A stretch of 5,350 nt of DNA from an uncultured Clostridia bacterium (lineage in GTDB: Bacteria; Bacillota; Clostridia; TANB77; CAG-508). Position 1 is the stretch's first letter. The number at the start of each line of letters is the position of its first letter. Positions 4,229 through 5,350 of the stretch are shown in pieces. A program made the position numbers and the translations under genes. The notes beneath the pieces were generated by a model, which had not been told where the DNA came from, searched no databases, and was given only the letters and a program-made list of their open reading frames with translations. The stretch spans positions 1 to 5,350 of the forward strand of contig CALYAH010000119.1 of assembly GCA_944393455.1 (NCBI GenBank). Reading direction: 5' to 3'.

Positions 4229-5350
4229 GAATAAATAAGTCTCCTTTGTCTTGTGCATTGTATAGTCCATATGTTACTGATTTTCCGTTTTCAAATGCTA
4301 TAATAGTTCCTCTTACTCTTGCTTGAATCTCACCTTTAAATGGTTCATATGAATCAAAGATATGATTCATTGTTCCTTCACCTTTAGTGTCAGTTAAAAA
4401 TTCTGTTCTATATCCAATTAACCCTCTTGCTGGTATTTTAAATTCTATTTTTGTATGACCTGTCTCTGCTGGTTCCATATTCACCATTTCTGCTTTTCTT
4501 CTTCCTAGTTTTTCAATAACATTTCCAACACAGTCATCTGGCACATTTACTACTAATAATTCGATTGGTTCACATTTTACCCCATCTATTTCTTTATAAA
4601 TAACTTTTGGACGAGATACTAAAAGTTCAAATCCTTCTCTTCTCATTGTTTCAATTAGTACAGATAGATGTAATTCTCCTCTTCCTGACACTTCAAAAGA
4701 ATCTGGTGAATCAGTTTCTTTTACTCTTAAAGAAACATTTCTTTCTAATTCTTTAAATAATCTGTCACGGATATGTCTTGATGTAATAAATTGTCCTTCT
4801 TTTCCTGCAAAAGGTCCATTGTTTACACTAAATGTCATCGATACAGTTGGTTCATCAATATCTACAAATGGGATTTTTTCTGGATGATTAAAATCACAAA
4901 TTGTATCTCCTATGTTGATATCAGGAAGTCCTGCAAGTTCAATTATATCACCTGCTTTTCCTTCTTCAACTTCTACTTTATTTAATCCAACATGTGTATA
5001 AACTTTTGCAATTCTTCCTTGCGAAATTTTATCTTCTTTTCCACAGATAGAAACTGGCATTCCAGTTTTTATACTACCTCTTTCTACTCTTCCTACTGCA
5101 ATCCTTCCAACATAGTCATCATAATCAATATTAGAAACTAGCATTTGAGCTGGTCCTTCTTCATCACAGTTTGGTGCATGGATTGTGTTTATTATTGTTT
5201 CAAATAAACATGATAGATCTGTTGTTTCATCTGCTAAATTCATTTTTGCAATTCCATTTTTTGCAGAAGCATATACAACAGGAAATTCTAATTGCTCATC
5301 ACTTGCATCTAATTCAATAAATAATTCAATAACTTGGTCTACAACTTTTT
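4206..5350 (-). CDS. typA: Translational GTPase TypA/BipA, partial and frameshifted
   Basis: The gene enters from the right edge in frame (first full codon at 5348) and reads KVVDQVIELFIELDASDEQLEFPVVYASAKNG, which holds the G5 motif (SAK) of the GTPase domain. About 140 N-terminal residues, with the P-loop, switches and NKxD, are outside the window. Next come the domain II barrel (YDDYVGRIAVGRVERG), the EF-G-like domain III (DEPTVSMTFSVNNGPFAGKEG, then SGRGELHLSVLIETMRREGFEL) and domain V (RGLIGYRTEFLTDTKGEG). TypA is a ribosome-binding GTPase of the EF-G/LepA class that supports ribosome assembly and stress growth, especially in the cold. Correct TypA sequence runs for 373 codons, to ATT at 4230-4232. 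After that an extra base shifts the frame and adds seven foreign residues (RTWCRSI) before TGA at 4206-4208. The two parts together give 467 residues, about 607 with the missing start, a normal family length. Confidence 0.95.
   Translation of the reverse strand, partial: KVVDQVIELFIELDASDEQLEFPVVYASAKNGIAKMNLADETTDLSCLFETIINTIHAPNCDEEGPAQMLVSNIDYDDYVGRIAVGRVERGSIKTGMPVSICGKEDKISQGRIAKVYTHVGLNKVEVEEGKAGDIIELAGLPDINIGDTICDFNHPEKIPFVDIDEPTVSMTFSVNNGPFAGKEGQFITSRHIRDRLFKELERNVSLRVKETDSPDSFEVSGRGELHLSVLIETMRREGFELLVSRPKVIYKEIDGVKCEPIELLVVNVPDDCVGNVIEKLGRRKAEMVNMEPAETGHTKIEFKIPARGLIGYRTEFLTDTKGEGTMNHIFDSYEPFKGEIQARVRGTIIAFENGKSVTYGLYNAQDKGDLFIRTWCRSI
4226..4249 (-). other. Single-base frameshift site in typA
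   Basis: On the minus strand the reading is TTA TTT ATT C GGA CCT: dropping one C (a G at 4229 on the plus strand) restores LFI-GPG, the uninterrupted family sequence (E. coli has LFLGHG here). The site is not in a homopolymer run. An SD-like AAAGGAG lies 8 bases upstream of the ATT codon. Confidence 0.9.

Overview
The window comes from a very AT-rich, Gram-positive type genome. Arg is almost always AGA, Shine-Dalgarno sites are GGAG/AGGAGG-like, the sigma-A promoters are consensus, and the proteins read like those of Clostridia (Bacillota), possibly an uncultured gut clostridium; genus is not resolvable by eye. Most genes lie on the minus strand, so the biological order runs from right to left.

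Layout from the right edge: (1) 3944-5350 (-), the C-terminal three quarters of the translational GTPase TypA/BipA. It is split by a clear +1 frameshift at position 4229 and followed at once by a perfect 14-bp terminator hairpin. (2) 2676-3830 (-), a TPR/coiled-coil protein of unknown function behind a perfect TTGACA-N17-TATAAT promoter. (3) 2078-2674 (-), one base after its stop, a class I SAM-dependent O-methyltransferase of the TrmR/YrrM family. (4) 1655-2011 (+), a lone unrecognised 118-residue gene with its own extended -10 promoter and a terminator shared with trmR. (5) 265-1494 (-), a U32-family protein of the TrhP/YrrO type, again with a perfect consensus promoter. (6) 1-267 (+), no convincing protein gene but a compact multi-stem structured RNA: a -10 box, a three-way junction, a second long stem, a possible pseudoknot and a strong terminator, convergent with trhP.

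Functionally, TrhP and TrmR belong to one pathway. TrhP-type U32 proteins make 5-hydroxyuridine at wobble position 34 of tRNA, and TrmR methylates it to 5-methoxyuridine; in B. subtilis the two gene types are adjacent (yrrM-yrrN-yrrO). Here the pair is separated by the opposite-strand orphan gene, whose base and codon use differ mildly from the rest, which suggests a later insertion. TypA and the tRNA-modification genes give the segment a translation theme; the TPR protein is transcriptionally coupled to trmR.

The two items most worth a second look are the structured RNA at the left edge, which I could not assign to a known family, and the frameshift in typA.
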